Shown: positions 46,861 to 61,248 of the stretch, piece by piece
How positions within the stretch are numbered: position 1 is the first letter of the stretch
How the letters are laid out: the number at the start of each line of letters is the position of its first letter
Source of the DNA: Bombus terrestris
Lineage: Eukaryota; Arthropoda; Insecta; Hymenoptera; Apidae
Length of the DNA: 64,000 nt
Direction of reading: 5' to 3'
Assembly (NCBI RefSeq): GCF_910591885.1
Contig: NC_063269.1
Span: forward strand, 3,534,001-3,598,000
Position numbers and translations under genes: made by a program
Notes under the pieces: generated by a model
The model's database searches: none
What the model was told of the DNA's origin: nothing
Seen by the model: the letters and a program-made list of their open reading frames with translations, nothing else

Positions 46861-49800
46861 TGCAACGAAGAATTCATTTCACTGACTCGCTTAGGTATAA
46901 GGAATGGGGTCCCGACCTCACCGACCGTTTCACGCCTAACACGCCGCGACACAGATACGGCCTTATAATAATAAACATCGCGATTGCTGTGTGCATTGCT
47001 TTCGCGGTAGTCACGAGACCACTCCCAAAGTCGTTTGTCGATATCAGACTGTACCGTGTATAGATTAATGATCCCTCTGAATAATGCTTTCCAGACAGGA
47101 AGATATTTCCGTAGATACCGGCTATAAAATTGGAATTGTAATAGAGTTAAGTAGTTCCAAAGGAATTATATGGTACTTTGCTAAATTAGGAGTCGCTTGA
47201 AAAGTACGAATAACGACCATCGCGATCTACCTCTTAGTTTTTAATTTCTAATCGAGCCACCTGAAATGACCTGTGCGAAGCAAACGAGTAAAAATAGCTA
47301 TTTGTTATTCTATGTTTTGGTCAACATTCATCGTCGCAAAGGTGCATATTATACCAACAAATCTTCAACCCTTTACATATTCGCGTGCATGTTGCAAGCC
47401 AAATGACCAGAAGCATAATAATCGTAAAGCATTGTAAATTTCATCCTTAAACCCGTAATAAAACTGTTTCTACTAATCTCTGTGATAAAAGATACGAAAA
47501 GCGGTCGGTCTTATCTTGAAAATTTATTGCCGAGCATAAAGCAAAATAATTAGTAAGAAATAAAATAACGATCGACAATAGAGCAAGACTTACCCATCGA
47601 CGTACGATAGGTACGCACCATAAATCGCTACGATTTAGCCTTTACGGCAGCAAGGTTGCAAATTAGAATGCCTCTGGAAAGCAACGTTCTCTAGCCGAAG
47701 ACACAGTGATATCTATCGACATTAATCAGACGCGCCGTTCTTTCCAATCCACTTCCACTTATTCTTTCCACTGGCTGTCTAATTTACGATGCAATGAAAC
47801 ACTATCTTATAGTCCCCGCGTTTCTATCGCTGTATTATACTACACTAGTCAACGGATATGCTTTCACTGAGACTATTAAGCGTACTTTACTATCTACCGA
47901 GGGTTTTGTCCACGTACGATTATCTCTATTTGTAATGCTATACGATGTTCTAAATAGCTGTTTAAACGCGCGAAATCTATGTCAATTCCTATCCAACCTA
48001 TTTCGCATTGCTTGATTTACAGTTAATAATCGGAATGTTATTTATACGGAGAAAAATATTTAACGAAGAAAATTATTCAAATATAATAAAACGAAGGCAG
48101 AGATCTGTAATCTTTACCATAACGAAGAATATTATCCGATATTTAACACGTTTCTTGTTATCGTAGATGGTGATACTAACGGTGAATTATCTTACGCGTC
48201 AAACAGCAAACGAATCTAAATCATGTACGATGCGACATACATCGTTAAAGATAACCAATCTCTTATACCGTTAATTTGTTTCAATGTTCGAAAGCAAACA
48301 GGTTTTCTTATTAAACTTCTACTTTGGCCATAGTTTTCTCGGACTAAGGATACGATCGTCGCTTATCCCACTTCTCCTTCGAATGTTTTCTAACGAAGCT
48401 AATATACGATCGTCTACAGGCCTATGACGTTATTTGTAACTTTCCTTCGAAGAACAAATCGATTTCAATCGGAAAAATACGCTTTTACCCGTTTCTCGTG
48501 ATGAATTTCGGTATCTGGTCGATACGTTGATAATCTCGGTCCATAGATCGAACGAGCCGTGTGCATACGATCTCGTTGACGTTCGAACGACAGTGTTTCG
48601 CTAAATGGGTTAATGATCTCTAAATGGAGAACTGTGTCACGAACGTCGAAACGATGGCTGGGCCCGATAGCACGATATACTCGCGATCTCGATTGTGGAT
48701 CGACGACAAATACGTCTCACCGAACTTTCAATAGATTTTTATCGTGCCACATCGTTACCAGGGGTTCGATTAGACGTCGACGGATGGAATTCAATCGTGT
48801 GAGTCCAACTACAGCGACCGTACAGGGTAACTTTTTTTATTACAGAAGCCGGTCATGCGTGCGATACTGCGGGGCATACGTGCTCCATCGAAATGAGTTA
48901 AATATTGAAAGAACGTTCGCCAACGGGTTACGAAAAGAAAAAAAGAAAAAAAGAAAAGAGATCGCTTGTCGAAAGAAGTACAGGAGGGAAGACTAAATTA
49001 CAGTTTATCGAACGTTTGTGACGTTCTACGATCCGAGAATGTGCGTAATCGGTCGCAAGTCGACCGATTAAATGTTAAAAATGTGAAGGGAAATAGACGG
49101 GAGGATTTCCAAGTGAAACGAGGAACGGCGATCCGTAAAAGTGAACAATTTAACAAGGATCGATAAGGAATTTGTAGGGAATGTTTGCACGTGCAATATT
49201 TACAGGCAGAATCCTAACTTAATGAGTTGTTTGTATTCATTATACTACGGCGTTATTTATTTCATACGTGCAGCGGACTGAATACAGCATCAAATAATTC
49301 ATTCCCCGTAGGTAATTGTACGCAAGCAGCCACACGTTGTTACACGATGAAATAATTCAACGGTAACGTAACGATGATAGTTAGATCGTTTTAAAGAAAA
49401 AAATATCCGCGCGCAACGATTTACGCAGGAAAATGTAGGAAAAAAGAAGATCCGCTCGGATCGAAAGTACGGACGATCTCCGTGATACGAATGGGATTTT
49501 TTTCCGGTAATCGCACCTCCTGAGAATCGTGCTGAGTTCACGGTTTCGTGAGGAAACGTCGTTCCCGCAGCTACGTATCTTTCGATTGCAACGAAACATA
49601 ATTTTTGCCGGATGCATCGCGCGATACACAGCGGCGTGGCCACCGTTTTACCGTCCAGAGTGTCGTAATCGCGTTTTCGCGTGTTACCCTAACGGATCTG
49701 CTCTTTTTTCGAGCGTGCACCTTCGACGATGCGCGCGAAGATAGCACGAGGGCGTAGCGAGGAACGCGCGCCGCTTTCCCCAGGAAATTTTCAACTCGCG

Positions 49801-51645
49801 CGTAGAAACCGCAACCACCCAGAAGACGGCTCTCAGCTTTGGTTATCGCCTACCTACGAATTATTCATTGTCGCTTTAGACAATAGAGATTACTTTATCT
49901 TTCGACGATGCGAGAGAGAGCCTCTTACGTCACGTACTTTCTCCGTAAACGACGCGTCGGAGGATCGAACCGGACCCGCATTAGCCAATCGTAATTTATA
50001 TTCTGTCGGAGTTGCCTAATATGTAGACCGTTTCACGACTCGTCGATTGACCTTACGCCAACGATAGTTAAGCGACTGTACACGATAGAGATCGTTTTCT
50101 CCCTTTTTACTGTATATGCAGGTGTGCATTGTATCGTGAACTTTGAATCAGAGATACGTAATAAAATAATGTCGACTCTGTGGTCAAAGGTGTTTTCTCT
50201 TTAAGTAGAAATAAATTCCTCGCCGAGTCATACGACAGATATTCCATTCCACGCTTTGACACTAGCCATCCTGTTACCTTTTTTCCATTGCACATTCCGA
50301 ACACCCATTCCCGGTACTAAGCATACCAAAATTCAACCGCAAATAGCCGCCGCGTTCGATGAGTCGTATCCGACCAAGTTCGAGCATAAATCACGACCAT
50401 AAATGCCAAAGTATCGAGACACCGTGCCGGTGTACCCAGGAAACGACGTTAAGCGCGACAGCGTGGCGTTGGAGCGATTGGAAAACTCTTCTCGGGGAAT
50501 TTTAAACGCCGCGTTACGCCGATGAAAGTGTGCCCCCTTAGGAAACTAGCGGGAATCGCGAAAATATGTGGAAAACGTCGGTACCCGTTTAGTTGGATGC
50601 CTGGACGAGAAGAAGTATCGTTTGAACTCAACGATGGAAAAGACGTTGGATAAAAAAGATACGCTGTCGGACTTTCACGTGGTCACGGAACGTCGTACGT
50701 GGCTGGCTCAGAGACACAAACTGCTCGCGCATACGTATATGCATATGGCGAGTGCGTTTTCCCAGACACTCCTTGTTCACTTAGCCAAGATCTGATAGCG
50801 GCTAACTACAATCGGAGTTTTCTTCGATCGCCGCTATTATTTACTATATAACGTGTAGGCGAGTGTGTGCGCAACTCCGCATGCCGACCGTCGATGTGTG
50901 CCGAACAGATTAAACGGATATACAGGTAAGACACGGAGTACAAAATCGAACCGAGCGACCGTACAGCCTCACGAGGTCAACATTACGACACGTTGGATCA
51001 ACCGCATGCCTTTTCAGTTCTGTAAGGCTCATTCATCTTGGAGGCCGGGTCCTGCCTCTCCAATCTCCGCGTGATTATGTATTACATTAATATGTAAGTC
51101 GGGCTTGCCCACGTACGTTTATTATATCCATTCGAATGTCGACTACGTCAGCCTTGATACTCTCTGCTACCCGTCTTCCGACTTTCGACGGACAGCTCGC
51201 TGCCAAAAACGGAGCAAACGGCGCATCAGATGATTTTGGATTCCTGCGTGCTTCACGCGTCTCCTTGATACGTGGTAGATTGTATTAGTAAGATGTAGAC
51301 GAGAACAGTTACAACCGTAGATAGCAGCATGTGAACCGTAACGTAGAACAATGGTCAATATATTCGAGGAAAAATGCTTTTCTAAAATTTGCCAGACTTT
51401 CTCTTGCAAACTTTACGCCATCTTCGTGTCAGTCAGTGAGAATATTTTCGTACGGACCCACGGAGTATCTATCTTTCGAGTAACAGACCACGTTAAATAG
51501 CATCATCCAGTTGGTCACATTATTTTCTCATTTTCAATTTTATCCAAAGTTACTCGCGCACGGATAAATCCCAAGTGCTAAGTAAGATTTACAACAGCGT
51601 AGAAAACTAAGCGCAACTTGGAGAGATCAGTTAGAAATTAAGGCC

Positions 51646-51659
51646 AGAGAATATTCTCT
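51646..51659. promoter_or_regulatory. 14-bp palindrome with a heat-shock-type core
   Basis: AGAGAATATTCTCT is a perfect palindrome containing GAAnnTTC, two inverted half-units of the heat-shock element. Functional elements usually have three or more units, so this is weak. Confidence 0.25.
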
Positions 51660-52203
51660 CTGTCGTATAAAAATATTCGATCGACGTACGTTCTCTGTGC
51701 GAGAATCGTACGCTGTGAAATTAGTTTTCATTTATTCAATCAAAGGGTTGACGTAATCTTAAATTCAGTTTCTTTAAAACGACCGTAGGCGTTCAAAGAC
51801 AAGTCGTTCTACCACGTCGGGTCTGATCTCTCGGCGTTATTAGCGAGCCTCGAATAAATTAAACATCGCAGCGCGACATTGTTTCTCGAAGGAGAAGAAA
51901 ACGAAAGAAAGAAGAAAAATGAATTTTCGATCGCTTCACACGGCGAGATATTTATGAAACGAGTGCGCGTACACCGCCTCGACTCGGCTACGACCTCGAA
52001 AAATACTTTTTAATTCGCAGAGCAGAAGATAGCACGAAATTATCGCAGACGTTAATCAGGATATTGTAAAACGAATTTCGAGCGGGGTAGTTTTTGTAGC
52101 AGCTGCGCGCCCGTTTCGGAACTGTTAATTATGCCATTTTTCCTGCGCTCACCATAAATACAATACGGGACCAAAGCGATATGATGCATGGCGCGATACA
52201 CAT

Positions 52204-52249
52204 AAATATCAGCGGCGCAAAAGCGGCACTACAGCGCAAATATCAGCGG
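52204..52249 (+). repeat. Direct repeat AAATATCAGCGG
   Basis: Identical 12-mers at 52204-52215 and 52238-52249 (34-bp spacing). ACCATAAATAC lies about 50 bp upstream, and a GCAAAAGCGG sits between the copies. Repeated words at short spacing in otherwise unique DNA suggest a paired binding-site module. Confidence 0.6.
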
Positions 52250-54647
52250 GCCTGTAACTCACGACCCGTGTAGTCGCGGCTAACAAATACTTTTTTCAGC
52301 AATCCACGATTACCAAGGCCGAGTATAAATAATTATCCACTCGACAGGCAATCGTTAACGAGACCTAATGGGGTAGAAAGTAGCGCGGTTATTATTTTCC
52401 TCTAAGCCGGCCGTTTCTTCAGCCTCCAATTATCCGATCTTTTAACGATACTTTGCGTTTGCGATACCTATAAGTATATATGAAACATTTGTCTGTCTCA
52501 TGTGCGTACGCAATAAGACACGTTGAATACCGACGCCTGAATTAATGTGGCAATTTTCCATACACGCGTCGTGAAACAACGAACCGATCGTCACCGGTTA
52601 AATCGATCCTCGATTACGTTTACAAATCGATGGAATCGATCAAATTGAAATGGTCCTTACGGTGACTGATAACTTCTCAAGCTCCCTGATGCTCTCCGCG
52701 TTGTACGCTCGTATGACTTTCGAGGTGAACTTGCCGCAATTACCACGATGAATAACGATTTTCGGCGTAGGCGTGCGTACGAACGCCACGAAACGTTGCT
52801 TGTAACCGATCACCAGACGAATGCAGGACGTCTGACCCGCGGCTACGAATCGAGGTATTTATAGGCGTGCTGGTTCGCAGGTAGATTAAGTAGATAAGGA
52901 CCCGATACGAACCGATTTCGATTGTCTCTCGTGGCCAGTACGCGACCGTTGCCATTGCGTACATCTGGTATGGTTTGTAGGTTGGATGGTGTTGCAAGGC
53001 GTTGCACTTGCTGCCGCAACGAGCTTCTTGTCGTAATTTATGTAAGATGGGGCGTAGCTCGTGATATAACCAACGAGTAAAACAGTCTTTCGCGTGTCGA
53101 AAGTGTGGGATACCGATTTGTTTGCGAAAATATTGTACGCGGAGTTTGAACGATGCTATAAAAGATCGCGTAAATTTCCGCTACGTTTGTTGTTAGAGGT
53201 TCATAGCTCGCGTGTTAACAGAGTCACAGCGTGCAACAGCGTAAAATATTAATGCACGGAAGGGGTTCAAACGTTTTACAATAAAACGCAGGAACAATGA
53301 AATAATCGAAACATACGTTCATAGCGAGTATTGAAAGGCGCGCACGACGTGTATTAAGAAAGCAGGTCCACTACGTAAAAGCCATTGTAAGACAAAATAC
53401 GTATCGCGAAACACAAGGAGGTCCGTGTATTTATGATCGTGGCACGGCGGCGTACCAAGTGACACACGTTTACAAACCAACTGACGATTTGCAGCGTGTA
53501 CGCTACCCACGCTGTCTACGGGGCCGCATCGAATATCTATTGTCACGCCATATGTAACCGGTTACGTAGGACTCTGCTCGTTTGATTTTGCTTCTACTCG
53601 CGTTACCTACGCGGGCACGACGAAAAACTCCATCGAACACCGGGCAAGGAACAACGTGCATACGAAACAACGAAGCCCGACGGCGTATTTAAACAGGAAT
53701 CTCATTGAACCGATTTCGCGTCGAACTTGCTATTCCCAGCAGGACAAAAAACTTCACGTTCCGAAGCGTTTCCTTTATTAAATTTTTCCTATTCAAATGA
53801 AATTATTTTAAATGCAAATCACCGGTGTGGTCGATTATAAACCGCGGCGAAGATCGTTCAGTTCCACGAAAAGCGGCATTTCGCGCAGAAATGGAACTCT
53901 GGGTATCGATTTGGAAAACGATCATTCGTGAGCCACGTTTTACATGTAAATTAACGTAAAACGGAAGCTTTAAAGAGGCGTACGTATGGGCCAATTTGCC
54001 GTCAAATTCGACGGCTTCCGCGAAGAAATGGCCGAATTGCCCAGTGTAACGTATTTACTGTTTCACCTCGCTGTAAATCAACGACCATTACGATGTCATT
54101 ACATCGTGTTACGCGTGTTTATTCCTCGAACGAGTCTCGCGTACAGACGTGTACGTATACGGAGACTCGTGCGAAAAGCTCGCGATAACGCCCACGCGAT
54201 GTTCGCTCTACGGTAGGTATTGTACTTCGTTTTGCGTTGCTTTCGTGCATCGCCTTCACTGTCCGAGAACCAGTCGAGGACTTCATTCCAGATGTACTTC
54301 GCGTATTCATCAAATTGACTGGTGACTTCACGAGACAAATACGCCTGGAATGACATCGTGTACGCAGCAAAGCTTCCCTAACCGGTCACGGTTCGCTGCG
54401 TTATCTCGTCAATTATCAAGGGAAATATATTTCTAGGGAATTTCAAATATCTCTCTTCTTTATCGAAATATTTGTGGCATGCAAAAATAGCATTACGGGC
54501 TTACTTTACGAAATCAATTATGAGAACTGACTGAAAAGAGAGATGACGGATTAATGAACCAAGATTCGCGCGTACCTAATACTTGGAATTAACGAAACAA
54601 ATTAATCGATAAATAAAATTCCAACACAGAGTTGTTGTCCTTCTTTC

Positions 54648-54667
54648 TTTTTTTTTTTTTTTTTTTT
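54648..54667 (-). repeat. T20 homopolymer
   Basis: Twenty T in a row preceded by TTCTTTC. On the minus strand it is an A20 run that could be a retroposon tail; no flanking element is seen. Confidence 0.95.
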
Positions 54668-57600
54668 CTTTGAGGACAAATATCAAAATTGAAATTTCCC
54701 GAAATGCATCGATTACATATTCCATCTCGTCGTTCACGCTGACGACGATCGAACGACGCGGAAACGGCAGTGCTCTCGCAGCCGACGGAGAACTCGTACC
54801 ACGTTCGACGTAAACCAGTTCATTTTCTGAATTAAGATAGCTGAACGGTCGGCCCATTCCCGGCTGATAGCCGAGAAGTGGTAGCGGTTTAACAGCATCG
54901 ATCGGGATAGCGGTACCCGGATCGATTTTACCCGTGGTTGTTTAACAAAACTACAACCACACCGTTCCACGTGCAACGGTGATTTATGGTAATTCATCGT
55001 GATTGTAGGAAATGAGGGAACGCGGACGGCCGGCGCGTACCGTCTTACATGTATACGCATGGATACGTTGTCGGGTCCGGAGGGAACCGCGCGAAGAACA
55101 GGCCCAAGTAATAGAAAGATAAAGAGAAGAAAAAGATACATAGCACCGAGCAGATGGGAGATAGGAAAAATACGAGACGCAATTGGCATTCTGTGCCGCG
55201 GTGAACAGCACCCACTCGACTCGTGTAACAGGTATACCAAGGTACTAACGTAATTACCGCGTACGTACAGGCCAGGCCAGCGTGTACGTTCTCATAGAAA
55301 CCGTGCGCGCGCCATGCCTAATCCAATTAAATAGCCAATCAGATAGCTGATACGGCGCGGTTAATTAACGGCACATTCTTATGCATGTAGCCGGCAATCT
55401 CGTTAGGTCATATAGACTACGTAGTGTAGGTATATATGGATAGCTGTTTCGGACCTACTTATCATTATACAAGATATCTCAACAACAATGGTGTCCCATT
55501 CGGCTATTGAAGGAACGCGTGAAACGTTTAAACTTCGATGTACTCGAAGGTGAATATCCAGGACGATAAAGTACCGGGGTTCGCTGGATCTGTTCACGGA
55601 CGAACGCAAGATCCGTTTTCAGAGTAAGCTCATAAATATGCAGTTTGTTATTCCGCGGGCCGCGGTGCGCGTGCCCCTCCGATTTTTTTCCACCGCGCCC
55701 CCTTTTCTTCGACGCGTTGCGCGAGAGGCGATTGAAAATTCATATGGCTCGAATCTTCAGATGGTCCAGAGACGTCAGACGAAGCGATGTTTATCTTAAA
55801 CGGATATATCGAAGAAGACTCGAGTCACGTTGCTCTGGGAAGAATAATATTTGACCGTGTTTCTTAGGCGTTTTTTGCTTGTGGCTTATTTCATAATTTT
55901 TTGTCATTATTGCAGTGGTAATTCGAAGAGGCTGAAGATCTTGACAAGTTAAACTCTTTCGATTGAAACCGATACAACGTGAAGTAATCATTCCATGGCA
56001 ATTCTCGGGATCGTGTAAATCTCAATTTACCGGATATAAAAAGTTCGACGATTCAAACTTCTATAGAGCGGAGAAGATACAGCATAGATATACGCGTGGA
56101 TGTCGTACGAGACTATCCATTTTGCCATTTCGCGGCTAAACGCTTCCACTTTTCTCTAAACATTATCGAAGGTTGATCGAGCTAGCTCTTTCGATGCCAA
56201 GGGGCGGTATCTGCAAGAAGCTTTGCACGGGCAATAAATTACTAGAGTCGGGCATCGATAGGAAAGATCGGGCCACGTGAAACGGTGAAATCACGGGGCT
56301 CGAATCGACAGGGTCGGCTGGTAAAAGATCGACGCGCGGTGGCGACCGCTCGGCTCGAACTAATTATCCGTCCGTAAATGGAATAGAAACGTTACCAAGC
56401 GCGTACATAGTCGGCGTGCGGGTTGCAGCTGAAACGAGGACGAGACCGAGCTGGCGCGGCACAAAGTTCATGTGAAAGGGGAACCAATGAACATGAAATA
56501 TATGGCGAATATACACTCGTCGGCGGAACACGTCGACGCGACCGCACGCTTAGAGGATATACACGCTGAAGGATACGATCGTCGTACGGCTCTCGTGGTC
56601 TTAAAGGAGAACAGAAAACAGTCGAATCGCCTCTAGGCTCGCGAATCTAATAGCCGTCGAGTGTGTCGAACGTCCAAGATTTACCGTGTTCCCGGTTCAC
56701 CGTTAATCTCACCGCGAAAGACCGATACGCGAAATTTTCTATGTCTCGACGACCCATCCCTGTAGATTGTTGGTATATCGATTAAACGCATATGTTGATG
56801 TATCGATTTATACGCAGCTGGTTTTCGTGCGTCGCGTTTCTACGAGTATCATTTACGATGACGATTTTGAGGATGTCGGAGTAAAGAGTGGAAATGAAGG
56901 AATCTTTTTTGCAACGTGGTACGATCACCTTCTTGTTGGTCGTAGAATATGACAGCGACGAAGATCATTAAGGATGATTGGGTTATCAGATGGCTGGATA
57001 ATTGTAGAAGATAAAGCGCGTCTACTCGATCGACAACTTTTAGAATGTGTAAAAGAAGACGGATAATGTGCGACCATTCGCGTGCACGAATTTCAATCGG
57101 ATAATTGCGAGAGAGTGGGACACTCTTTGGTCGGGCTGCGAAGTTGGAGAGCGTAACGCGTGAACGATTCAGCGAAAAACCGAAACAATTTAATGCGGGG
57201 GAAGGATCGACAAATTGCTCTTCTTTCGCGATTAAACGGTGCACTTGCATTCCCCTCGAGTATAATCGAGGTTCCTGTTTGGAAAAAAGGCTACTTCGAC
57301 TTGGCTGGCTGTACCCGCGTGTTTTCGTGCCAGCTCGTCGCCGTGCAATGGAAAAAACCAATTTCCCCTGTGGCGAACGGATGGCTGGAAGTTGCCGTGA
57401 GAGAGACAGGGGGAACCGACTGGGGAAAAAAGAGAAGAACGAAACCAGGAAAGAGGGGAAAAAGAAGGAAATTAACGTGCGATTTCCTAGACTCTCTGAC
57501 CGAGCGTGCCAAAGGGAGCAAACATACCCCAATTTAACACTTTGACTGCGACGCGTTGAGAACGAAACGACGCGACGGAGAAAAAACGACAGCGTGCCGT

Positions 57601-59732
57601 GTAAACTCGCGCATACGAGAGCGTTGGTTCGAGCACGCATGACACGACGAAATGTTTCGCGCGAGGAAAATCAAATATCATTGAACGCGAAAAAGCCGAA
57701 CCTCGTGGCCAGACTCTGGCTTACGTTAGATGAGCAGTCGTAAGCGATTTTCTGACATTCACGAAGGCGGGACACGTTTCAGTTGTCGGAAAAATGACGG
57801 ACTCGTTACAAGAAAAGAAACGAACGTTTTAGCTTGTAAAATTAAATTGAAATTAAGTTATTCGCTGGTTAACGCGTGTTCACGGAGATATAATTATAGC
57901 GAAAACTATGACACGGTAACTCTATACCTCTACTAGAGCCGTACAAATTCTCCCATTTTTTCGTTCCTTTATTCGGCTAATTACTCCAAATGGAACTCGA
58001 AAATCGTCACACGCTGCTCTTGCTCGTTACAGAAGATCGTCGTATATAAAACGAGATTGACACGTCCAAGTTTCCTAGGGGAAGGGTTTGTCGTTGAAGA
58101 GCGTGTCGGCGGTGCCTTTCAATCTCTATCACGAAATATATCGTGACAAATTGAATCGAAGGCGCTGCCAGAAGCCACGAGAGATATCGTTACGAGGTGA
58201 ATCCGAGCGATCGCCGCGAGAAGAAGTTTGCCCGTGGTAGAGACCTGCAGGCGGAAAAAGCGAAGGACACCCGTGAGGACGCGCAGGATATTCGCGCGAC
58301 GGGGTGAAGGTGAGAGACGCGAAGTGAGAACGGGACGAAGGGTGAAAGAAAACCACGTGCAACAACGCCGGCGCAAAATGAGTGCCGACCGGTATATTAA
58401 TTCTGCATTTAAAGCTGCGGTCAGGGCACGCCGGTCTCGGTGGTCGAGTGGTTACTACGAGTGTAGGTAGAGAACGCAACAATTCAGAGGGGTTCGCCGA
58501 GTGTAATGGCTGGTAATTAGAGTGGCATGATAGCAGGCTCCGCGAAACCAGTTATCTCGCTACGTGCATCGTGCATGCCCATACTGAAACCCTCTCCAGA
58601 ACGCAGAGAGCTCTCTCGCTCTCTTCTTCCTGCCTCTCGTCGTCGTCCTCGGCTGCTGCTGACCTCTCCCCGTCTCCTCGGATTCGTCCTTCTTTCCCTT
58701 GCACAGCCTGCCTTCTAACCACCGCCTCCGCTGCTCTCCTTCTTTCTTCTTTACCTCGCTATATCCCGCGCGTTCTTCCCGCGAACGCTTCTCGTGATCC
58801 ACGTTACGGATTGACACGTCAGGGAAAATCCACGGGTAATCGTCGTTCGCCATCGCTTCTGGCCAAAGAAACGCGTTACTCGAAGCACGGGACGCGTGAA
58901 AGATAATAGGTCCGACGTGATTGAAGATGATGATAATTACGCGTAGGTTAATCGAATTTTTCCCGTGCGATAATGATCCGCAATTGGAGTCGCCGAGAAA
59001 CGGGTGAAACCTGATGTGTCTCGCGTGTAATGTCGGCTCTTGGGCGTAGAACGTGGTGCTGTCCAAGGACGATCGTCCCCGAGGAAGAAGTATCATAGCG
59101 ATCGAGGAATGAAAAAAGAAAAAGGCAAACGATGGTTCAGGCGAACACGTTTCAGAGGCTCGACTCGCTTCTTCCAGCTTTCTCGTGCGGCCGCTTTGAA
59201 AGATCGCGGTATTAAAGCGGACCTTTGCACCCTTATCTAAGTTATTGTAAGTTATTGTGGTAGTTGCGCGAAGGGGATGGAGCAAACTTGTACGTATATC
59301 GTGAAGATGGACGAACGTATGCGGATCTACGTCGACCGTTGGACCGAAAAGAAGTCCACGAACGCGACAACGTTTGGTCGTCGAGGATCCTCGTTCTCCT
59401 CTCCGGCGTTATCAGTGTCTTATGACGTGCATTAAAGGATTGGAAACGCCAAAGATTGTCAACGAGGCCCTTTATCTGTCCATTAGCCAAATAGCCTCGT
59501 GTGAATTTCACGCACCATTCAGCGTGTGATGGACTCCGTCGAGGAGCCTTTCGTTTCACGACAGACTGATCCCTCCTGTCCATAAATATGGAACATTGCT
59601 TCGTTCAGGGCTTTTCTTCCACGTTTATTCGCCGCTCCGTCGAATCGTCTGAAATCGTATTAACGGACGATGGATCAGACGTCTGGAACTAGTTTAATCG
59701 CGTGATCCATCGACGAGCGTGCGTTGATTGAC

Positions 59733-59756
59733 CCTCTGCGAAATCCTCTGCGAAAG
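59733..59756. repeat. 12-bp tandem repeat, two units
   Basis: CCTCTGCGAAAT is followed directly by CCTCTGCGAAAG. Minor local duplication. Confidence 0.85.
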
Positions 59757-61229
59757 ACTCGTTTCGATTACCATAGAAGCGTAGCCGTAAATATACGCGT
59801 TTCGTGGTAAAATTCGAAGCTTAACACAGACGATACTCCTTTAAAATTTGATCATTGACGCAAAGCACGCGTGTACAGGTTGACGTGGAAAAAGCATAGA
59901 CGTATAGGAAGTAAAAAGTCTAAATAAATGCACGGCCGGACACTAAGAAGGCGGTCGCCAGGCGTAAAAAGCAGCATGAAGAGAGATTCCTGCTGGCCGG
60001 GCAAATATATTCCTCCTTTCATGAAAAAGTGCCCATACGAGTGACAAAATGGACGAGAATCGTTCGCCCCATTCTCGTATAATATCCTTACGGTGAATGG
60101 GCGCCTTTATGGTCAGCGGCGAGGCACAAATGTACGTCTCAACTTTCCTTCGATTGTTCACGTCCCGTCTTCCTCTCCTGACGAAATGGTCCGCCGTTAA
60201 AAGTGCTGCATCCGCAGTAAGTGCACCGAGGGTGAAGAAAAAGGAGCGCTGGTAAAGGAGAAAGAGTGGAGGAGTCGGAGAGAAAGAGCGAGAAGTGGCG
60301 AGTTCCTTTTTATTCCCTGGTATGGCCGAGGCGTTTCCTTCTCGCGGACGAAAACCGATTAAGCCCGGCTGTCCTGCGGCGAGGATGTACCGAAAATGAA
60401 ATTGCTCTAGGAAGTGTCTGTATTATCTTTCGCGCGTACAGATCCCTTGGCAGTCGGCTTTTTTTCACGAATAAAAAGGATCCTCTCTCTACTTTCGTCC
60501 GAGTTCTCTCGTTGGCATCATCCTTCGTGCATGGTTACCGGTACGTATCGTAAGTAATACAACGTCCCTGGTAATTCTGCTGGTAAAGAAAGGTACGGAA
60601 TCGCTCGTTGCGTGCCATCCTAGCATCCGCTTCGAGGAAACTCCAGAGCGTAGAATGTAGAGTTAAGAACGTTCCCCGTGGTTCCGTGGTCGGAAAAAAC
60701 TATGTAATTCGTTATATAGTTGTACGAAGTGGCGAAGTAGATATTCGTGCCAACTCGCGAATAGTTTTCTCCAGTAAATAGCCGGTAGGATACAAATAGA
60801 TAATCGGGTAACTTGACTCCAAGTCGCATTCTAGACATCCAGAGATAAAACCTCGAAATTTTTCCACGTTATAGATAATGGAATTGCTCGATAATCTCGG
60901 ATTCTGTACTTATAAAATGTCCTTAGCGTTAGAACATCGAACGATTAAGGGACGTGGACGAGCTAATTTATCGAAAGAACGTAACGTCGTTGAAGGGTGA
61001 TATTGTGGGTAGTGGTTATCAGGGCGAGCCACGCTAACCGACTCTAAATGATCTCTCCTATCGTGATTTACCGAGACCTCCTGGGACCGCGGACGCTTTA
61101 GAAGCTCGTCAAGTGACATTCTCAAGGCTGAAAATGCGGCTTCACGTACGTAGAATCTGTTCTTTACGTTTGAGGCTATTTTTAATAATTACGATTTTCG
61201 AGTCTTTAACTATTTCTATACCGCGTCTT

Positions 61230-61248
61230 TCGATATTTTAAATATCGA
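61230..61248. repeat. 19-bp palindrome with TCGATATTT arms
   Basis: TCGATATTT (61230-61238) and AAATATCGA (61240-61248) are perfect 9-bp arms around one base. An AT-rich dyad that could bind a dimeric factor. T6 follows at 61251. Confidence 0.8.

Larger units (their letters stand above)
42481..54647. other. Non-coding stretch
   Basis: No exon is supported. 43540-43700 mixes GC-rich words with TAATTAATTATTAG and looks regulatory. 44304-44364 is a diverged 26-bp tandem. A hairpin with 7-bp arms, TAAATCG/CGATTTA, lies at 47621-47637. A neat acceptor-like TTTTTTTATTACAG at 48832-48845 leads into no convincing exon. A TATA-like box near 50844 and a CAG|GTAAGA donor at 50925/50926 form a conceivable first exon, but nothing confirms it. 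52080-52330 has the direct repeat listed separately. Confidence 0.45.

Noticed and set aside
48832..48860. Acceptor-like TTTTTTTATTACAG
   Set aside because: No donor-bounded open exon follows that resembles coding sequence; a poly-Lys run soon appears.
50842..50930. TATA-like box followed by a CAG|GTAAGA donor, a possible first exon
   Set aside because: No initiator motif and no downstream exon found; both signals are expected by chance in 64 kb.
56849..57640. 263-codon minus-strand frame, the longest in the window
   Set aside because: Rich in Phe/Ser/Arg copied from pyrimidine-rich DNA; overlapping plus-strand frames are also open; no domain, splice or conservation evidence.
58430..58500. 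tRNA-Ser-like words (GGTCGAGTGGTTA, then GGGTTCG)
   Set aside because: Arms do not pair into a cloverleaf, the B-box lacks its final CC, and no terminator is in place.
58560..59285. 241-codon minus-strand frame
   Set aside because: Its second half is Lys/Glu/Arg low complexity from C/T-rich DNA, plus frames overlap, and no family is recognised.
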